A stretch of 64,000 bases of DNA from Stenotrophomonas nematodicola. GTDB taxonomy: Bacteria > Pseudomonadota > Gammaproteobacteria > Xanthomonadales > Xanthomonadaceae. The number at the start of each line of letters is the position of its first letter. Within the stretch, counting starts at the first letter, position 1. Below the pieces are notes generated by a model, which worked only from the letters and a program-made list of their open reading frames with translations, was not told where the DNA came from and searched no databases. The stretch spans positions 186,001 through 250,000 of the forward strand of contig NZ_WIAY01000005.1 of NCBI RefSeq assembly GCF_009467805.1, read 5' to 3'. The position numbers and the translations under genes are program-made. Below, one piece after another: positions 1 to 11,320 of this stretch.

Positions 1-1135
1 TCAGTTCGGTGACCAGCAGCCCCTCGCCCATCTGCCGCGCGATGGCAGTCAGGTCGCCCGCATTGGCGGTGACCTTGAGGTTGTGCACGCCGCCGGCATT
101 GGCCGTGGTCGGCAGGCCCAGCTTGCGCGCCGAGTAACTGCCCAGCACGTAGCGCTGCAGGATCCCGTCGCTGACCAGCGCCGAGTCGCGGGTCGCCACC
201 CCGTCGCCGTCGAACGCCGACGAACGCAGGCCACGGCGCAGCAGCGGCAGTTCCTCGATGCCGAACCAGTCCGGGAACAGGCGGGTGCCTGCGCTGTCGA
301 GCAGGAAGCTGGCACGGCGGTAGAGCGCACCGCCGGAGACCGCACCCAGCAGGTGGCCGATCAGCGAGCGTGCCACCTCCGGTGCGTACAGCACCGGCAT
401 CTGCGCGGTCGCCATCGAGCGCGGCTGCAGCCGGGCCACGGTCCGCTGTGCGGCCTGGCGGCCGATCGCCGCCGCCGATTCGAGGTCCTCCCGGGCCAAC
501 GCACTGCTGTACCAGCCATCGCGCTGCATGCCGTCGCCGTGGCCGGCGATCAGCGCGCAGCCGATCGAATGGTGGCTGCTGCGCTCGCGGCCGATGAACC
601 CGTGCGAGTTGGCGTACACCGACAGACTGGTCGCGGTGGCCGCCGAGGCGCCATCGGAATTGCTGATGCGCGGGTCGGCTTCGCGCCCGGCCGCTTCACA
701 GGCCAGGGCCAGGTCCAGCGCCTCGTCGGCCCCCAGCGCCCACGGATGCCAGCCGTCCAGGTCGGGGAACGTGCGGGCCATCAGGGCCGCGTCGGCCAGC
801 CCGGCCGCCGCGTCGTCCTCGGTGTGCCGGGCGATCGCGCAGGCCTGGGCCACGGTGGACTCCAGGCTGGCGTCCTGCAGGTCGGCGGTGCTGGCGCTGC
901 CCTTGCGCTGGCCAAAGTAGACGGTCACCGCGATGCCGCGATCGCGGGTGGATTCCACCGTCTCGACCTCGCCCAGGCGCACATTCACATCCAGCCCCCG
1001 TTCCTCGCTGCAGCTGACTTCGGCCTGGCTGGCGCCCAGGGCCCTGGCCCGCTCCAGCAGGCGCTGGGAGATGTCGGCCAGCTGCTCCAGGCGCTGCAGG
1101 CTGTCGTCGGCCGGGGAGACTTCAGGGGAGATCAC
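1..1135 (-). CDS. pmbA: TldE/PmbA metalloprotease-like subunit (3' end cut by window)
   Basis: PmbA (TldE) pairs with TldD in a heteromeric zinc protease that trims unfolded or leader peptides. About 378 residues are visible and the frame is open to base 1, so the last part of the protein lies outside the window (family members are about 450 aa). The best start is GTG at 1135; no ATG in frame gives a better N-terminus. The N-terminal stretch has the expected repeated [21 protein letters not shown] strand, and the visible end reads [10 protein letters not shown], matching the LLVTEL stretch of the family. PmbA normally lacks the HExxxH metal site, which is carried by TldD. It is divergent from darP, with a 74-bp gap that probably holds both promoters, as in the yjgA/pmbA arrangement of E. 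coli. Confidence 0.9.
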   Translation of the reverse strand, partial: MISPEVSPADDSLQRLEQLADISQRLLERARALGASQAEVSCSEERGLDVNVRLGEVETVESTRDRGIAVTVYFGQRKGSASTADLQDASLESTVAQACAIARHTEDDAAAGLADAALMARTFPDLDGWHPWALGADEALDLALACEAAGREADPRISNSDGASAATATSLSVYANSHGFIGRERSSHHSIGCALIAGHGDGMQRDGWYSSALAREDLESAAAIGRQAAQRTVARLQPRSMATAQMPVLYAPEVARSLIGHLLGAVSGGALYRRASFLLDSAGTRLFPDWFGIEELPLLRRGLRSSAFDGDGVATRDSALVSDGILQRYVLGSYSARKLGLPTTANAGGVHNLKVTANAGDLTAIARQMGEGLLVTEL

Positions 1136-1209
1136 GTTCAATGCTTTATCCTGTACGGGTGAGTGCCTGGCGCGACGCCGGGCACAGTTCTGGATGTGGA
1201 AATAAGACG

Positions 1210-1821
1210 ATGCGCGGACGCGACGAAGAAACCGGTGAATTCCTTGATATCAGCCGCAGCCAGAACCGGCGCGACGCGCTGGATGTCCTGGCTCTGGGCG
1301 AAAAGCTGGTCTCGCTGACCCCGGCCCAGCTGGCCCGCGTGCCGGTGCCGGAAGACCTGCTGCCGCACATCGCCGAGGCCAAGCGCATCACCGCGCACAT
1401 CGCCCACAAGCGCCAGCTGGCGTTTCTGGCCAAGCACATGCGCCGCGAGGACGACGCCGTGCTGGATGCGATCCGCGACGCGCTGGACGCCAACAGCGAG
1501 ACCTCGCGCCGTGAAGTGGCCACCATGCACCGCGTGGAGGACTGGCGCGAGCGCCTGATGAAGGACGGCGACAAGGCGCTGGGCCTGCTGCTGGCCGAGT
1601 ACCCGCACGCCGACCGCCAGCAGCTGCGCACGCTGGTGCGCAACGCCCAGGCCGACCGGGCCAAGAACAAGCCGCCGCGGGCCTACCGCGAGATCTACCA
1701 GGTGCTGCGCGGGCTGATGCTGCCCGCCGCGCTGGGCCTGGAAGACCTGAACGCGGCGGACGCCGCGGCCGACGCGGACGCGGACGGCGACACCGACGGC
1801 GACGATCGCGCCGACGACTGA
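1210..1821 (+). CDS. darP: Ribosome-associated protein DarP (YjgA, DUF615)
   Basis: DarP/YjgA binds the large ribosomal subunit and helps its late assembly in the peptidyl transferase region. The 203-residue product begins [13 protein letters not shown] and has the charged, helical DUF615 core with the Arg- and Lys-rich segments expected of a 50S-binding protein. The last 20 or so residues are an unusually acidic Ala/Asp tail. An in-frame start exists at 1141, but the peptide it would add is not conserved-looking, so ATG 1210 is chosen. It lies divergent to pmbA and convergent with tldD. Confidence 0.9.
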   Translation: MRGRDEETGEFLDISRSQNRRDALDVLALGEKLVSLTPAQLARVPVPEDLLPHIAEAKRITAHIAHKRQLAFLAKHMRREDDAVLDAIRDALDANSETSRREVATMHRVEDWRERLMKDGDKALGLLLAEYPHADRQQLRTLVRNAQADRAKNKPPRAYREIYQVLRGLMLPAALGLEDLNAADAAADADADGDTDGDDRADD

Positions 1822-1901
1822 GTCCACGCGCCCACGCGGCGGCGCCAGCAATGTGCTGGCCCGCGCGCGGTGTGGCGACAGGGACAGGCGCATCCGGCGG
1901 C

Positions 1902-3347
1902 TCAGGCCTGGGTGCCGCCCACGGTGATGCCATCGATCAGCAGCGACGGCTGGCCCACACCCACCGGCACGCTCTGGCCATCCTTGCCGCAGATGCCCAC
2001 GCCCTCGTCCAGGGCCAGATCGTTGCCGATCATGCGCACCTTCTGCATCGTCTCCGGGCCATTGCCGATCAGGGTCGCGCCCTTCACCGGCGCGGTGATC
2101 CGCCCGTCTTCGATCAGGTAGGCCTCGGTGGCCGAGAACACGTACTTGCCGCTGGTGATGTCGACCTGGCCGCCACCGAAGTTGACCGCGTACAACCCCT
2201 TCCTGACGGACCGGATCATCTCCTCCGGATCGTGCTGCCCGGCGCGCATGTAGGTATTGGTCATGCGCGGCATGGTCATGTGCGCGAACGATTCGCGGCG
2301 GCCGTTGCCGGTCGGCGCCACGCCCATCAGGCGGGCATTGAGCGAATCCTGCATGTAACCGACGAGGATGCCGTCCTCGATCAGCGTGGTGCACTGGGTC
2401 GGGTGGCCTTCGTCGTCAATGTTCAGCGAGCCGCGGCGCCCGTCCAGGGTACCGTCGTCAACGATGGTCACGCCCGGCGCGGCCACGCGCTCGCCGACAC
2501 GCCCGGCGTAGACGCTGGTGCCCTTGCGGTTGAAATCGCCTTCCAGACCGTGGCCGACCGCCTCGTGCAGCAGCACCCCGGGCCAGCCCGGGCCGAGCAC
2601 CACGGTCATCACCCCGGCCGGCGCGGGGATCGCCTCCAGGTTGACCAGCGCCTGGCGCAGCGCTTCGCGGGCGAAGGCTTCCGGGCGCCCGTCGGCGAAC
2701 AGATCGGCATAGCTGTAGCGGCCGCCGCCGCCGGCATAGCCGGATTCGCGCCGGCCGTGCTGTTCCACGATCACCTGCACGTTCAGGCGCACCAGCGGCC
2801 GGATATCGGCGGCCAGCACGCCGTCGCTGCGCGCGATCAGCACGGTATCCACGCCGCCGGACAGGCTCACCATCACCTGCTGCACGCGGGGGTCTGCCGC
2901 GCGCAGGTACTGGTCCAGGCGCTTGAGCATCTCGACCTTGGCCTCGTTGCCCATGCCGTCGATCGGGTCCAGCGCCGGGTACAGGGCGCGACCGGTGCCC
3001 CGCACCAGCGATCGCGCCGACTGCGCCCCGCCCTCGCGGGAAATGGCACGTGCGGACTGTGCCGCGGCGAGCAGCGCATCGCGATGGATGTCGTCGGAAT
3101 AGGCAAAACCGGTCTTCTCACCGGCGATGGCGCGTACGCCCACGCCCTGCTCGATCGAATGGGCACCGTCCTTGACGATGCCGTCTTCCACGCTCCAGCT
3201 TTCGCGCCGGGCGTGCTGGAAATACAGGTCGCCAAAGTCGATCCCCGGCCCCAGCAGGGTGCCGAAGGTGCGTTCCAGGCCATTGGCGTCCAGCCCGGCG
3301 GGCAGGAGCAGTCGGTCGTGGGCCAGCGAGAGTGCGTTGTCGGTCAT
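1902..3347 (-). CDS. tldD: TldD zinc metalloprotease subunit
   Basis: TldD is the catalytic half of the TldD/TldE protease, which degrades unfolded peptides and matures peptide toxins or RiPP leaders. The 481-residue product has the family metal motif HEAVGH at residues 261-266, followed by the Gly-rich [16 protein letters not shown] stretch. It is the last gene of a maf-rng-yhdP-tldD operon and starts 53 bp after yhdP ends. Its usual partner pmbA is less than 800 bp away, with only darP between them. Full length, no disruption seen. Confidence 0.96.
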   Translation of the reverse strand: MTDNALSLAHDRLLLPAGLDANGLERTFGTLLGPGIDFGDLYFQHARRESWSVEDGIVKDGAHSIEQGVGVRAIAGEKTGFAYSDDIHRDALLAAAQSARAISREGGAQSARSLVRGTGRALYPALDPIDGMGNEAKVEMLKRLDQYLRAADPRVQQVMVSLSGGVDTVLIARSDGVLAADIRPLVRLNVQVIVEQHGRRESGYAGGGGRYSYADLFADGRPEAFAREALRQALVNLEAIPAPAGVMTVVLGPGWPGVLLHEAVGHGLEGDFNRKGTSVYAGRVGERVAAPGVTIVDDGTLDGRRGSLNIDDEGHPTQCTTLIEDGILVGYMQDSLNARLMGVAPTGNGRRESFAHMTMPRMTNTYMRAGQHDPEEMIRSVRKGLYAVNFGGGQVDITSGKYVFSATEAYLIEDGRITAPVKGATLIGNGPETMQKVRMIGNDLALDEGVGICGKDGQSVPVGVGQPSLLIDGITVGGTQA

Positions 3348-3400
3348 GTCATCTATCTGAGGGCGCCGGTCGCCATCGCAACCCGGGCGCGGGAAAAGGG

Positions 3401-6400
3401 TCAGCGCGGGGTCGGGCGGGCAGGGGCCGGGGCCGGCTTGAGCGCATCGTCGCGGTCGATCACTTCGACCTTGGGTTCGGCCCAGGGGCCGGTCACACGA
3501 TAGGTTTTGGCGCCGATTTCGCCCAGCGGCTTGGACAGCACCGCGTTGGCGGCGGCGCCCACGGCGGCGCCGACCGGGCCACCGGCGACCGCGCCGACCA
3601 CGGTCAGCAGGTTGCCGGCACGCGGATTCACGTCGATCGTCTGGTCGAACTGCTGGCGGCGCAGGTCCGTCTGGCCGCGGATGCTGATGTTGGCCGCCGG
3701 CCCTTCGATCAGCACCTTGTCGGTGGTGGCCATGCCGCCGGCGAATGCCAGCGTGCCTTCGACCTGGTTGAAGGCGAATCCCTTGGAGAAGAAGTCGCGG
3801 AAATCGAACATCAACCGGCGCGGCAGCTGTGTCACGCTGAGCAGGCCCAGTACGCGTCCGGCGCCGGGCTCCAGCTCCAGCAGCTGGCCATTGCGGGCAT
3901 GCACGTCCAGGCGCCCTTCCAGCGCGCCCAGCTGGAAGTCCGACGGACCGCCCGGCCAGCCGGCCTGCAGCTGCAGCTGGCCCTGGCCACCGCGCAGCTG
4001 GCCGCCGTAATCCAGGTTCTTCATCAAGCCCCCCAGATCCTCGCTCTTCACGTCCACCGTGAGCTGGGTACGGGCGGCCGCGCCCATGCCCATCCAGCGC
4101 CCACGGACATCGATGGCCTGCTTGGGCGAGCGGAACTGCAGCTGGTCCACGCTCAGGCCATTGGCCATCGGGCGGGTCCGAAGCACCGCCTTGCCCAGCG
4201 TGGCCTTGCCGAACTGCAGGTCGTCGATGTCCAGCGACAGCGGCGGAATCCTGGCCGGGTCGGTGTCGTTGGCGCTGGCCTGCACCCGTGCCGCCAGCAG
4301 CGCGTCGCTGGGCAGCACGATCGGCGCGCCATCGCCCGGCGCCTTGACCGGCGTCGGCAGCGACTGCCAATGCACGCGGCTGAGCGTGCCGGAAATGGTG
4401 CCGCCATCGGCATTGGGGACATCCAGGCGGCCGGCCAGCGAGGGCCCGTCCAGGCGCACGTCCACGCTGTTGCCGGTGGGGCGCAGCTGCAGACGGGTCT
4501 GCTGGAACACGCCACCGGCCAGCAGCAGCTGGCCGACCTGCACATCCACATGCCGCAGCGGCATCGGGTCCTTGCCGTCGTCGCCGCCCGGCGAGCGCGC
4601 CAGGCCGATCCACTCCAGCGCATCCAGCGAGCCGCTGCGGCCATTGACCACCAGGCCGCTGGCCGGCGGCTCGCGATCGACCTGGCCACTGCCGAGGGTG
4701 ACCTGCACGCCGGTCTGGTTGTTGTGCATGCGCGCGGCCAGGGCCAGGCGCTGGCCGAACGCCACATCCACCCGGCCACTGCCCATCGGCAACTGCGCTG
4801 CCACCGAGGTGGCCAGCGGCACGTCGGCCGGCTTGTCCAGCGGCGCCGGCAGCTCCAGGCGCGTGCCGACCAGGTCCGAATGCAGACGAAGCTCGGTCGG
4901 TGCCGGCGTTCTGCTGCCGGCGGCGACCTTGGGCAGGGTCACGCCGATGGTCCAGCGCGACGTTCCGTGGATGTAGGGCTTGAGCCAGTTCAGCTCCGGC
5001 GCGCGGTCGAGCAGGCCGCCGGCGTCGAGCGAGGCGGTCAGTTCGGATTCGAAGGCTTTCTGGGGGTCCTGCACATAATCGCCGGCGCGCAGGCTGAGTA
5101 CGCCGTCCTGGCCGAGGTGGCGCACCGACAGCAGGTTGGCGTCGAAGCCGCCGCGCCCGTAGCGCGCCTGCCCGCGCATGGCATCGAAGGCCAGCTCGAA
5201 GCGCTTGTCCGACAGACTGGCACCGTCCAGCTCGACGGTGCCCTGCAGGTGCCCACCGGGGTCGCCGTGGTGCAGCGGCTGCAGCAGGTCGAAGGTGACC
5301 GCGGCCGGTCCCTTGGCGGTGAGGTTGTCCAGGGTGTCGCCGTAAGTGGCCTGCAGCGGGCTGCGGCGCAGCATGGCCAGCAGCGCGCCGGCATCACTGC
5401 GGGTGGTCGCCTTTACGTACAGGCCGGTCTGGCCGAAATCGGCAATGCCGGCATCGAAGTGGTTCACCGCCACCCCGGCCAGGTCGCCACTGCCGTGCAG
5501 CTCGAAGCCGGGGCCGATGAAGGCGATGCCGGCGTTGACCTTGTCCATCGTCGGCCAGTCGTGCTGGAAACGGATGCTGCCGTTGTCGATGTGGCCGGTC
5601 GCCTCGAACCGTCCGTTGTTGTGGTCGAACGGCCAGTCCTCCAGGTCGCCGGTGACCAGCCCCACGCCGCCGCGCACCTGCCCGGACACCAGCGCGGCGT
5701 CGAGCCAGTCAGTGGCGCCCTTGCTCATCCTGGAATGGATCCAGAAGCGCTTGGCGGTGGTCATCGGCACGTCATCGATCTTCGCCGCCAACTGCAGCCA
5801 CGGGCGCGTGCCATCGCCCTGGAACCACACCCCACCGCGCACATCGGCGGCATAGTCGGTGCCCTGCACGCGCAGTGCCGGAGTGCCGATCCGCCAGCCG
5901 CCGGCCTCGTCGCGCCAGGCGACCATGCGTCCGGCCAGACGCACGTCATGGCGCTGGCCGAAACCGGTCGGCCAGTCGAAATGCATCACCCGTGACGGCA
6001 CCAGGTCCAGCGCGAACCCATCGGCGTCACCGGTAACGTGGCCACCCACGCCGCTCAGGCCCGGGGAATGCCCGGCCGGCGCGAAGCGGATCTCATCCAG
6101 TTCACCCTCGATCGACAGCCGACCGCCCTGCTCCCCGGCCACCCGCACACGGCTCATCCGCACCTGCGGCGCGGCGGCGTGCAGCCAGCCGCGCAAACCC
6201 GGGTCGATGCGGTCGCTCAGCGCCAGGCCACGCAGCAGTGCGGTGGCATCGAGGTTGTCGCCGGACAGCGCGAACTGCTGGCCGCCGGCGATCAGCAGGC
6301 CATCCAGCTGCTGGGTCCGGCCTTCCATGCCGATCCGCAACCGCGGCGCATCCGCCCGCCAGCCCCCCTTCACCCAGCGCCAGCGGGCGCGCAGCTGCAG

Positions 6401-7267
6401 GGTATCCAGGGCCAGCTGCGGGCGGGTACCGTCGGCCAGCGGTGCGCCGCGCAGGCGCACGCCCTGCAGGTCGGCATCGGAGGTCACCATCACTACTTTG
6501 TTGTCGCGCAGGTCCACCCAGGCATTGAACTCACCGGTGCCCTGCTGCAGCGACACGCCACCCGCCTTGAGCAGGCCGGACCAGGCGCGGAAATCCGCCG
6601 GATCAGCCGCCAGCCAGGCCTGCCCGTCGCCGTGGTGACGGTCGAAATCCACCACGGCGGTCAGCGGCTGCGCGGCCGGGTCGGCCCAGGCGCGGGCGCC
6701 CACCCGCAGCCGCTGGCCGTTCACGCGCAGGCGCAGGTCGATGCGTGGCAGTTCGGCCTGCAGGCCGATCGACGGCGCATCCACGCTCAACCGGCCGCCG
6801 ATCACCTGCAGTTCGCCGAGGCGTCGCAACGTGTCCAGTGGATCGCCGCCGCCAGCCTGCGGCAGGCCGCGCACCGACCAGCGCCCGTCGGCGGCACGCT
6901 GCAGCACCAGCGCCACGCCGCGCAGGCGCAGCTCGGTCAACGAGTGGCCCGGCAGCAGGCCGGCATACATCGACACCAGCACCTCGGCTTCGCCGATGCG
7001 CAGCCCCTCGCCGGCCCCGATGCGCAGGCCCTTGAGCTGCAGCAGCGGGCCGCGCCGGGTCCAGGCGGTGTCCACCCCATCGAACCGGACCGGCTGACCG
7101 GCGCGCGCGCTCAGCCAGGCCGCCACTTTGTCCGGGTGCCGCTCGGCCAGGGGCAGCAGCTGACTGACGGTGCCCACCAGCACCGCCACGCAGACCAATA
7201 CGATCGCCACGGCATACACAGCATGGCGGCGAATCCTTCGCAGTCGCAGTCGAAGCGGCGTACTCAT
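3401..7267 (-). CDS. yhdP: YhdP-type AsmA-like lipid-transport protein
   Basis: YhdP is a very long periplasm-spanning protein of the AsmA-like clan (DUF3971 plus AsmA C-terminal region). In E. coli it works with TamB and YdbH to move phospholipids to the outer membrane. The 1288-residue product has one N-terminal membrane segment at about residues 14-36 preceded by many Arg residues, then a long beta-rich repetitive body typical of a hydrophobic-groove bridge. Length fits the family (about 1270). It sits between rng and tldD on the same strand with gaps of about 45-55 bp, the same order as in enterobacteria. Confidence 0.94.
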   Translation of the reverse strand: MSTPLRLRLRRIRRHAVYAVAIVLVCVAVLVGTVSQLLPLAERHPDKVAAWLSARAGQPVRFDGVDTAWTRRGPLLQLKGLRIGAGEGLRIGEAEVLVSMYAGLLPGHSLTELRLRGVALVLQRAADGRWSVRGLPQAGGGDPLDTLRRLGELQVIGGRLSVDAPSIGLQAELPRIDLRLRVNGQRLRVGARAWADPAAQPLTAVVDFDRHHGDGQAWLAADPADFRAWSGLLKAGGVSLQQGTGEFNAWVDLRDNKVVMVTSDADLQGVRLRGAPLADGTRPQLALDTLQLRARWRWVKGGWRADAPRLRIGMEGRTQQLDGLLIAGGQQFALSGDNLDATALLRGLALSDRIDPGLRGWLHAAAPQVRMSRVRVAGEQGGRLSIEGELDEIRFAPAGHSPGLSGVGGHVTGDADGFALDLVPSRVMHFDWPTGFGQRHDVRLAGRMVAWRDEAGGWRIGTPALRVQGTDYAADVRGGVWFQGDGTRPWLQLAAKIDDVPMTTAKRFWIHSRMSKGATDWLDAALVSGQVRGGVGLVTGDLEDWPFDHNNGRFEATGHIDNGSIRFQHDWPTMDKVNAGIAFIGPGFELHGSGDLAGVAVNHFDAGIADFGQTGLYVKATTRSDAGALLAMLRRSPLQATYGDTLDNLTAKGPAAVTFDLLQPLHHGDPGGHLQGTVELDGASLSDKRFELAFDAMRGQARYGRGGFDANLLSVRHLGQDGVLSLRAGDYVQDPQKAFESELTASLDAGGLLDRAPELNWLKPYIHGTSRWTIGVTLPKVAAGSRTPAPTELRLHSDLVGTRLELPAPLDKPADVPLATSVAAQLPMGSGRVDVAFGQRLALAARMHNNQTGVQVTLGSGQVDREPPASGLVVNGRSGSLDALEWIGLARSPGGDDGKDPMPLRHVDVQVGQLLLAGGVFQQTRLQLRPTGNSVDVRLDGPSLAGRLDVPNADGGTISGTLSRVHWQSLPTPVKAPGDGAPIVLPSDALLAARVQASANDTDPARIPPLSLDIDDLQFGKATLGKAVLRTRPMANGLSVDQLQFRSPKQAIDVRGRWMGMGAAARTQLTVDVKSEDLGGLMKNLDYGGQLRGGQGQLQLQAGWPGGPSDFQLGALEGRLDVHARNGQLLELEPGAGRVLGLLSVTQLPRRLMFDFRDFFSKGFAFNQVEGTLAFAGGMATTDKVLIEGPAANISIRGQTDLRRQQFDQTIDVNPRAGNLLTVVGAVAGGPVGAAVGAAANAVLSKPLGEIGAKTYRVTGPWAEPKVEVIDRDDALKPAPAPARPTPR

Positions 7268-7312
7268 CGCAACGCGTGGACGCCCGCGCCGCGCGGCGCA
7301 GGCGGATGACGG

Positions 7313-8800
7313 TCAGAGCAGCACGACATCAAACTGCTCCTGCAGATACTGCTCGTCGGCCTGGAAGCGGATCGACTTGCCCAGGAATTCCTCCAGCTCT
7401 GCCACCGCCGAGGATTCCTCGTCGGTGATGCGCGCCACGACCTTGGTCGAGGCGATCACCAGCAGCCGCGCGGCATCGAACTGGCGCACGGCCCGGGTGA
7501 TCTCGCGGAAGATCTCGTAGGTGACCGTTTCGGCGGTCTTGATCGAGCCGCGGCCGCTGCATTCCGGGCAGGGCTCGGACAGCTGCCGCTCCAGACTTTC
7601 CACGGTGCGCTTGCGTGTCATCTCCACCAGGCCCAGTGGCGAGAACTCGTACACGGTTGTTTTGGCATGGTCGCGGGCCAGTGCCTTTTCCAGGGTGCGG
7701 AGCACCTGGCGGCGGTGCTCGGCATCGTCCATGTCGATGAAGTCGATGATGATGATGCCGCCCAGGTTGCGCAGCCGCAGCTGGCGCGCCACGGCCTGTG
7801 CCGCCTCCAGGTTGGTGCGGAACACCGTCTCCTCGAGGTTGCGCTGGCCCAGGAACGAACCGGTGTTCACATCGATGGTGGTCATCGCCTCGGTCTGGTC
7901 GATCACCAGGTACCCGCCCGACTTGAGCGGCACCTGCTTGTCCAGCGCGCGACCGATCTCGTCCTCGACCCCGAACATGTCGAAGATCGGCCGGTCGCCG
8001 CTGTACAGCTCCAGCTTCTCGGCCAGCACCGGCATGTACTTGGCCACGAAGGCCTGCAGCTGGGCGAAGGTCTCCTTGGAGTCCACCTTGACCTTGTCCA
8101 CGTCCTTGCGGATCAGGTCGCGCACCGAGCGCAGCGGCAGGCTCAGGTCTTCGTAGATCACGCTGCAGGGCGCGGCATCGCGGCCGCGCCGCTCGACCAC
8201 GTTCCACACCCGCGACAGATAGGCCACGTCCTCGGCGATGGCTTCAGCGGGCTGGCCTTCGGCGTTGGTGCGCACGATGTAGCCGTAGCCGCCGTGCTGG
8301 GCCGACAGCTCGGTCACCAGGCTCTTCAGGCGGGCACGTTCGGCCTCGTCCTCGATCCGGGCCGAGACCCCGACCACCTTGGACTGCGGCAGCAGCACCA
8401 TGTAGCGCGAGGGAATGCTGATCTGGGTGGTCAGGCGCGCCCCTTTGGTGCCGATCGGGTCCTTGACCACCTGCACCACGATGTCCTGGCCGTCACGCAG
8501 CAGTTCCACGATCGGCACCGACGACGGCGGCGGCAGCGTGGTGCCTTCGGTATCGGCGCTGGCCACCGGGGCGGGCCGGATCACATCGTTGGCGTGCAGG
8601 AACGCGGCGCGCTCCAGCCCGACCTCGACGAACGCCGCCTGCATGCCCGGCATCACCCGCTGCACCTTGCCCTTGTAGATGTTGCCGACCACGCCACGAC
8701 GCCAGCCGCGCTCGATGTGCAGTTCCTGCAGCATGCCGTTCTCGATGACGGCAACGCGCGTTTCGCGCGGGGTGACATTGACCAGGATTTCTTCAGACAT
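7313..8800 (-). CDS. rng: Ribonuclease G
   Basis: RNase G is a 5'-monophosphate-sensing endoribonuclease that matures the 5' end of 16S rRNA and degrades some mRNAs. The 495-residue product has an N-terminal S1 domain (about 38-120), catalytic aspartates in TIDVNTG (D310) and IIDFIDM (D353), and the zinc-link motif CPEC at 411-414. It lacks the long C-terminal scaffold of RNase E. The start is ATG 8800 (MSEEILVN); a longer in-frame start at 8848 would run into maf. The first 8 bases overlap the end of maf, suggesting translational coupling. Confidence 0.96.
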   Translation of the reverse strand: MSEEILVNVTPRETRVAVIENGMLQELHIERGWRRGVVGNIYKGKVQRVMPGMQAAFVEVGLERAAFLHANDVIRPAPVASADTEGTTLPPPSSVPIVELLRDGQDIVVQVVKDPIGTKGARLTTQISIPSRYMVLLPQSKVVGVSARIEDEAERARLKSLVTELSAQHGGYGYIVRTNAEGQPAEAIAEDVAYLSRVWNVVERRGRDAAPCSVIYEDLSLPLRSVRDLIRKDVDKVKVDSKETFAQLQAFVAKYMPVLAEKLELYSGDRPIFDMFGVEDEIGRALDKQVPLKSGGYLVIDQTEAMTTIDVNTGSFLGQRNLEETVFRTNLEAAQAVARQLRLRNLGGIIIIDFIDMDDAEHRRQVLRTLEKALARDHAKTTVYEFSPLGLVEMTRKRTVESLERQLSEPCPECSGRGSIKTAETVTYEIFREITRAVRQFDAARLLVIASTKVVARITDEESSAVAELEEFLGKSIRFQADEQYLQEQFDVVLL

Positions 8801-9401
8801 GGACGACACCCTCCGTTGGCGTGGTGGAAGCAGCGGGCGGAACGCCAAACGCCTGCAGCAACTGCTCGGTCTGTTGCAGGGGCAATCCCATCACACCCGA
8901 ATAGCTTCCCGCCAGATGGCGGATGTATCGTTCGGCGCCGCCCTGGATGGCATAGGCGCCGGCCTTGCCCATCGGCTCGCCGCTGGCCACGTAGGCTGCG
9001 ATCGCGTCGTCGTCGATGTCGATGAAACTCACCTCCGACACCACCAGGACACTGTCGTGGCGCCCGGCCGCGGCCAGCGCCACCGCGGTCATCACCTGAT
9101 GGGTACGCCCGGACAGGGCGCGCAGCATCGCGCGGGCATCGGCGGCATCGGCGGGCTTGCCGAACACGCGGCCGTCGAGCACCACCTCGGTATCCGAGCC
9201 AAGCACCACGGCCTGCGCGTCGTCGGCGACCAGCGCCAGACCCGCGCGCGCCTTGTCGGCCGCCACGCGCTGTACGTAGTCGGTGGCCGATTCGGCGGGG
9301 CCGCGGATTTCAGGCACGTCCAGGTCCAGCGCGCGGAAGGGCCGGTCCAGGCGCGCGAGCAGCTGGTTGCGTCGGGGAGATCGGGAGGCAAGATAAAACA
9401 T
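8793..9401 (-). CDS. maf: Maf-family nucleotide pyrophosphatase (YhdE type)
   Basis: Maf/YhdE enzymes hydrolyse dTTP, UTP and modified pyrimidine nucleoside triphosphates as house-cleaning enzymes. The 202-residue product starts [11 protein letters not shown], which contains the SxSPRR substrate loop of the family, and has the conserved [12 protein letters not shown] and GKPADAADA stretches. An in-frame start further upstream (9479) would add a poor N-terminus. It leads the maf-rng-yhdP-tldD operon, overlaps rng by 8 bp, and is divergent from the SIMPL-domain gene. Confidence 0.93.
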   Translation of the reverse strand: MFYLASRSPRRNQLLARLDRPFRALDLDVPEIRGPAESATDYVQRVAADKARAGLALVADDAQAVVLGSDTEVVLDGRVFGKPADAADARAMLRALSGRTHQVMTAVALAAAGRHDSVLVVSEVSFIDIDDDAIAAYVASGEPMGKAGAYAIQGGAERYIRHLAGSYSGVMGLPLQQTEQLLQAFGVPPAASTTPTEGVVHV

Positions 9402-9531
9402 CGCGGAAGCATAACCTGTGGCTACTGTCTGAATCGCGAGCAACCGTGTCGAAACGTGATCGACCCCGGCAAAGCTCACGACACGTTCATCGCCCCGACA
9501 CCAACCTCAACGCCTTCACAAGGAGATGTAC

Positions 9532-10266
9532 ATGCGCCGCCATTCGTTGTCCCCCCTGCTGCTTGCCCTGTCCCTTGCCCTGGGAACCTCGATGACCGCA
9601 CACGCCCAGTCCCAGCCCGCCGTTGCCGTCGCAGCCGACGGCACCCTGCTCAATATCTCGGCCAACGCCGAGGCCCGGCGCGTGCCCGACGTGGCCACGC
9701 TCTCGGCCGGCGTGGTCACCCAGGCCGTCGATGGCAACACCGCCATGCGACAGAACGCCGAACAGATGGTCAAGGTGCTGGCGGCGATCAAGGCCGCCGG
9801 CATCGCCGAGCGCGACGTGCAGACCAGCGGCGTCAACCTCAGCCCGCAGTACCGATATGCGGACAATGAAGCGCCGAAGATCACCGGCTACCAGGCCAGC
9901 AACACGGTCAGCCTGAAGGTCCGCGACATCGCCAAGCTCGGCAAGGTGCTCGATGCGCTGGCCGCGCAGGGCGCCAACCAGATCAACGGCCCGCAGTTCG
10001 AGATCGACCAGCCCGAGCCGGTGTACGACGAGGCCCGCCTGGCCGCACTGAAGAAGGCCCAGGCCCGCGCCGAGACCTATGCCAAGTCGCTCGGCCTGCG
10101 CGTGCGCCGCATTGTCAGCATCTCTGAAAGCGGTGGCGGCAACTTCCGCCCGGTGATGATGCGTGCCGCCGCTGCGCCGATGGCCGCCGACGTCGCCACC
10201 CCTGTCTCGCCGGGCGAATCGACCGTCTCGGTCAACCTGGACGTGGTCTTCGACCTCGGTCGCTGA
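9532..10266 (+). CDS. SIMPL (DUF541) domain secreted protein
   Basis: SIMPL proteins are periplasmic or outer-membrane proteins linked to oxidative-stress tolerance; no enzymatic activity is established. The 244-residue product has a clear signal peptide ending near HAQS at about residue 26, then one SIMPL domain with the usual ISANAEARRVPDVATLSAGV start and the ARAETYAKSLGLRV helix. Two ATGs lie close together (9526 and 9532). The ribosome binding site AAGGAG directly abuts the first and is 6 bases from the second, so 9532 is chosen. Monocistronic, divergent from maf. Confidence 0.88.
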   Translation: MRRHSLSPLLLALSLALGTSMTAHAQSQPAVAVAADGTLLNISANAEARRVPDVATLSAGVVTQAVDGNTAMRQNAEQMVKVLAAIKAAGIAERDVQTSGVNLSPQYRYADNEAPKITGYQASNTVSLKVRDIAKLGKVLDALAAQGANQINGPQFEIDQPEPVYDEARLAALKKAQARAETYAKSLGLRVRRIVSISESGGGNFRPVMMRAAAAPMAADVATPVSPGESTVSVNLDVVFDLGR

Positions 10267-10287
10267 GCCTGCCGCCAGGCGGTTCCC

Positions 10288-10313
10288 ACGACGGCGCCCC
10301 AGGGCGCCGTCGT
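10288..10313 (+). terminator. Hairpin after the SIMPL gene
   Basis: An 11-bp perfect GC-rich stem (acgacggcgcc paired with ggcgccgtcgt) with a CCAG loop starts 22 bp after the stop codon. The downstream U-run is weak, so Rho-independent termination is likely but not certain. Confidence 0.5.
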
Positions 10314-10477
10314 CCTGTCCGGCGCCGGTTCCTGAGCGCCAGTGAAACGGCTCCCCCGCGCATGGCTTCCGGGGCATGCCCTGCTCCGGTATTGCTGTCA
10401 TTGCGCGGCCTCCTCTCAACCCCGCAGGCCGCGCTGGCACGTTGATGTTCCCGCACATCTGGCAAGGAGAGTGGAGC

Positions 10478-11146
10478 ATGGTCCGTACGCAGCCCCCCGT
10501 GATGCCCCTGCAACTCGATGTTTCCCGCGTGCTCGGTTGGAGCACGGCGCTGGCCCTGCACGTGCTGGCCTTGATGCTGCTGCTGATTCCGGCCGCGTAC
10601 GTGGCCGCGCCTGCCCAGCGCGACCGCCTGTCCGTGCGCTGGATGACCGCCACGCCCACCCCGCCGGTGCCGCCACCGGACATCGTGACCGTCGACCCGA
10701 CGCCGCCGAAGCCCGCCCCGGCGGTCCCGACGCCACGGGTCGCGCCGCCGCAGGCCCCGCCGACCGCCAGCGCCGACGATCGCCTGGCCGTGCCGCCGCT
10801 GCCGGCCAGCGAGCCGGCCATGCCCTCGCTGGAGCCGTCCACCGCCGTCAGCGGCGGGCCGCCCGCGCGGGGCGTGCAACTGCAGTACCGCAGCGCGCCG
10901 CCACCGGCCTATCCGATCCAGGCCATTCGCGACGGTCAGCAGGGCACGGTGCTGCTGCGGGTCCGGGTGGGTACCGACGGCCGCCCCAGCGAGGTGACGA
11001 TCGAGCGCAGCAGCGGCTCGCGCACCCTGGACAGCGCCGCCCGCCTGCAGGTACTGCGCCACTGGCGCTTCGTCCCGGCCATGCGTGACGGCCAGGCGGT
11101 GGTCGCCGACGGCCTGGTGCCGGTGGACTTCTCGCTGCCCCGATGA
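10478..11146 (+). CDS. TonB-family energy transducer
   Basis: TonB proteins couple the proton-motive force of the inner membrane to outer-membrane receptors. The 222-residue product has an uncleaved N-terminal membrane segment (about 22-44), a Pro-rich periplasmic linker (about 58-125) and a TonB C-terminal domain (about 130-222) with the YPIQAIRDGQQGTVLLRV strand. The start ATG 10478 has AAGGAG 8 bases upstream; longer in-frame starts are rejected. No exbB/exbD follow, so it must use ExbBD encoded elsewhere. It lies 174 bp upstream of a TonB-dependent receptor on the same strand and may serve it. Confidence 0.87.
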   Translation: MVRTQPPVMPLQLDVSRVLGWSTALALHVLALMLLLIPAAYVAAPAQRDRLSVRWMTATPTPPVPPPDIVTVDPTPPKPAPAVPTPRVAPPQAPPTASADDRLAVPPLPASEPAMPSLEPSTAVSGGPPARGVQLQYRSAPPPAYPIQAIRDGQQGTVLLRVRVGTDGRPSEVTIERSSGSRTLDSAARLQVLRHWRFVPAMRDGQAVVADGLVPVDFSLPR

Positions 11147-11154
11147 GTCCATAC

Positions 11155-11181
11155 GGCGGGGCGCCTGGACGACGCCCCGCC
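11155..11181 (+). terminator. Possible terminator hairpin after the tonB-like gene
   Basis: A 9-bp inverted repeat (ggcggggcg paired with cgccccgcc, loop of 9) begins 9 bp after the stop. There is no clear U-run, so this is a weak call; it would separate tonB from the receptor transcript. Confidence 0.35.
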
Positions 11182-11320
11182 CATCTCCCGACGGACGGCG
11201 TGGCGGGTTAAGCAATTTTTCACACTTACGTCACCTGCTGGAAACCTAGATTGGCGCCGTCGGCCGCCGTTCCGGTGCCGATCTTTCGCCATCGTAGGTT
11301 TTCCAGTCAGGAGAGAAGCT

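Noticed and set aside
3332-5995. Open frame of 887 codons on the plus strand opposite yhdP
   Set aside because: Antisense to a long GC-rich gene; composition is Gln/Arg/His/Ala-rich without domains, as expected for a shadow frame.
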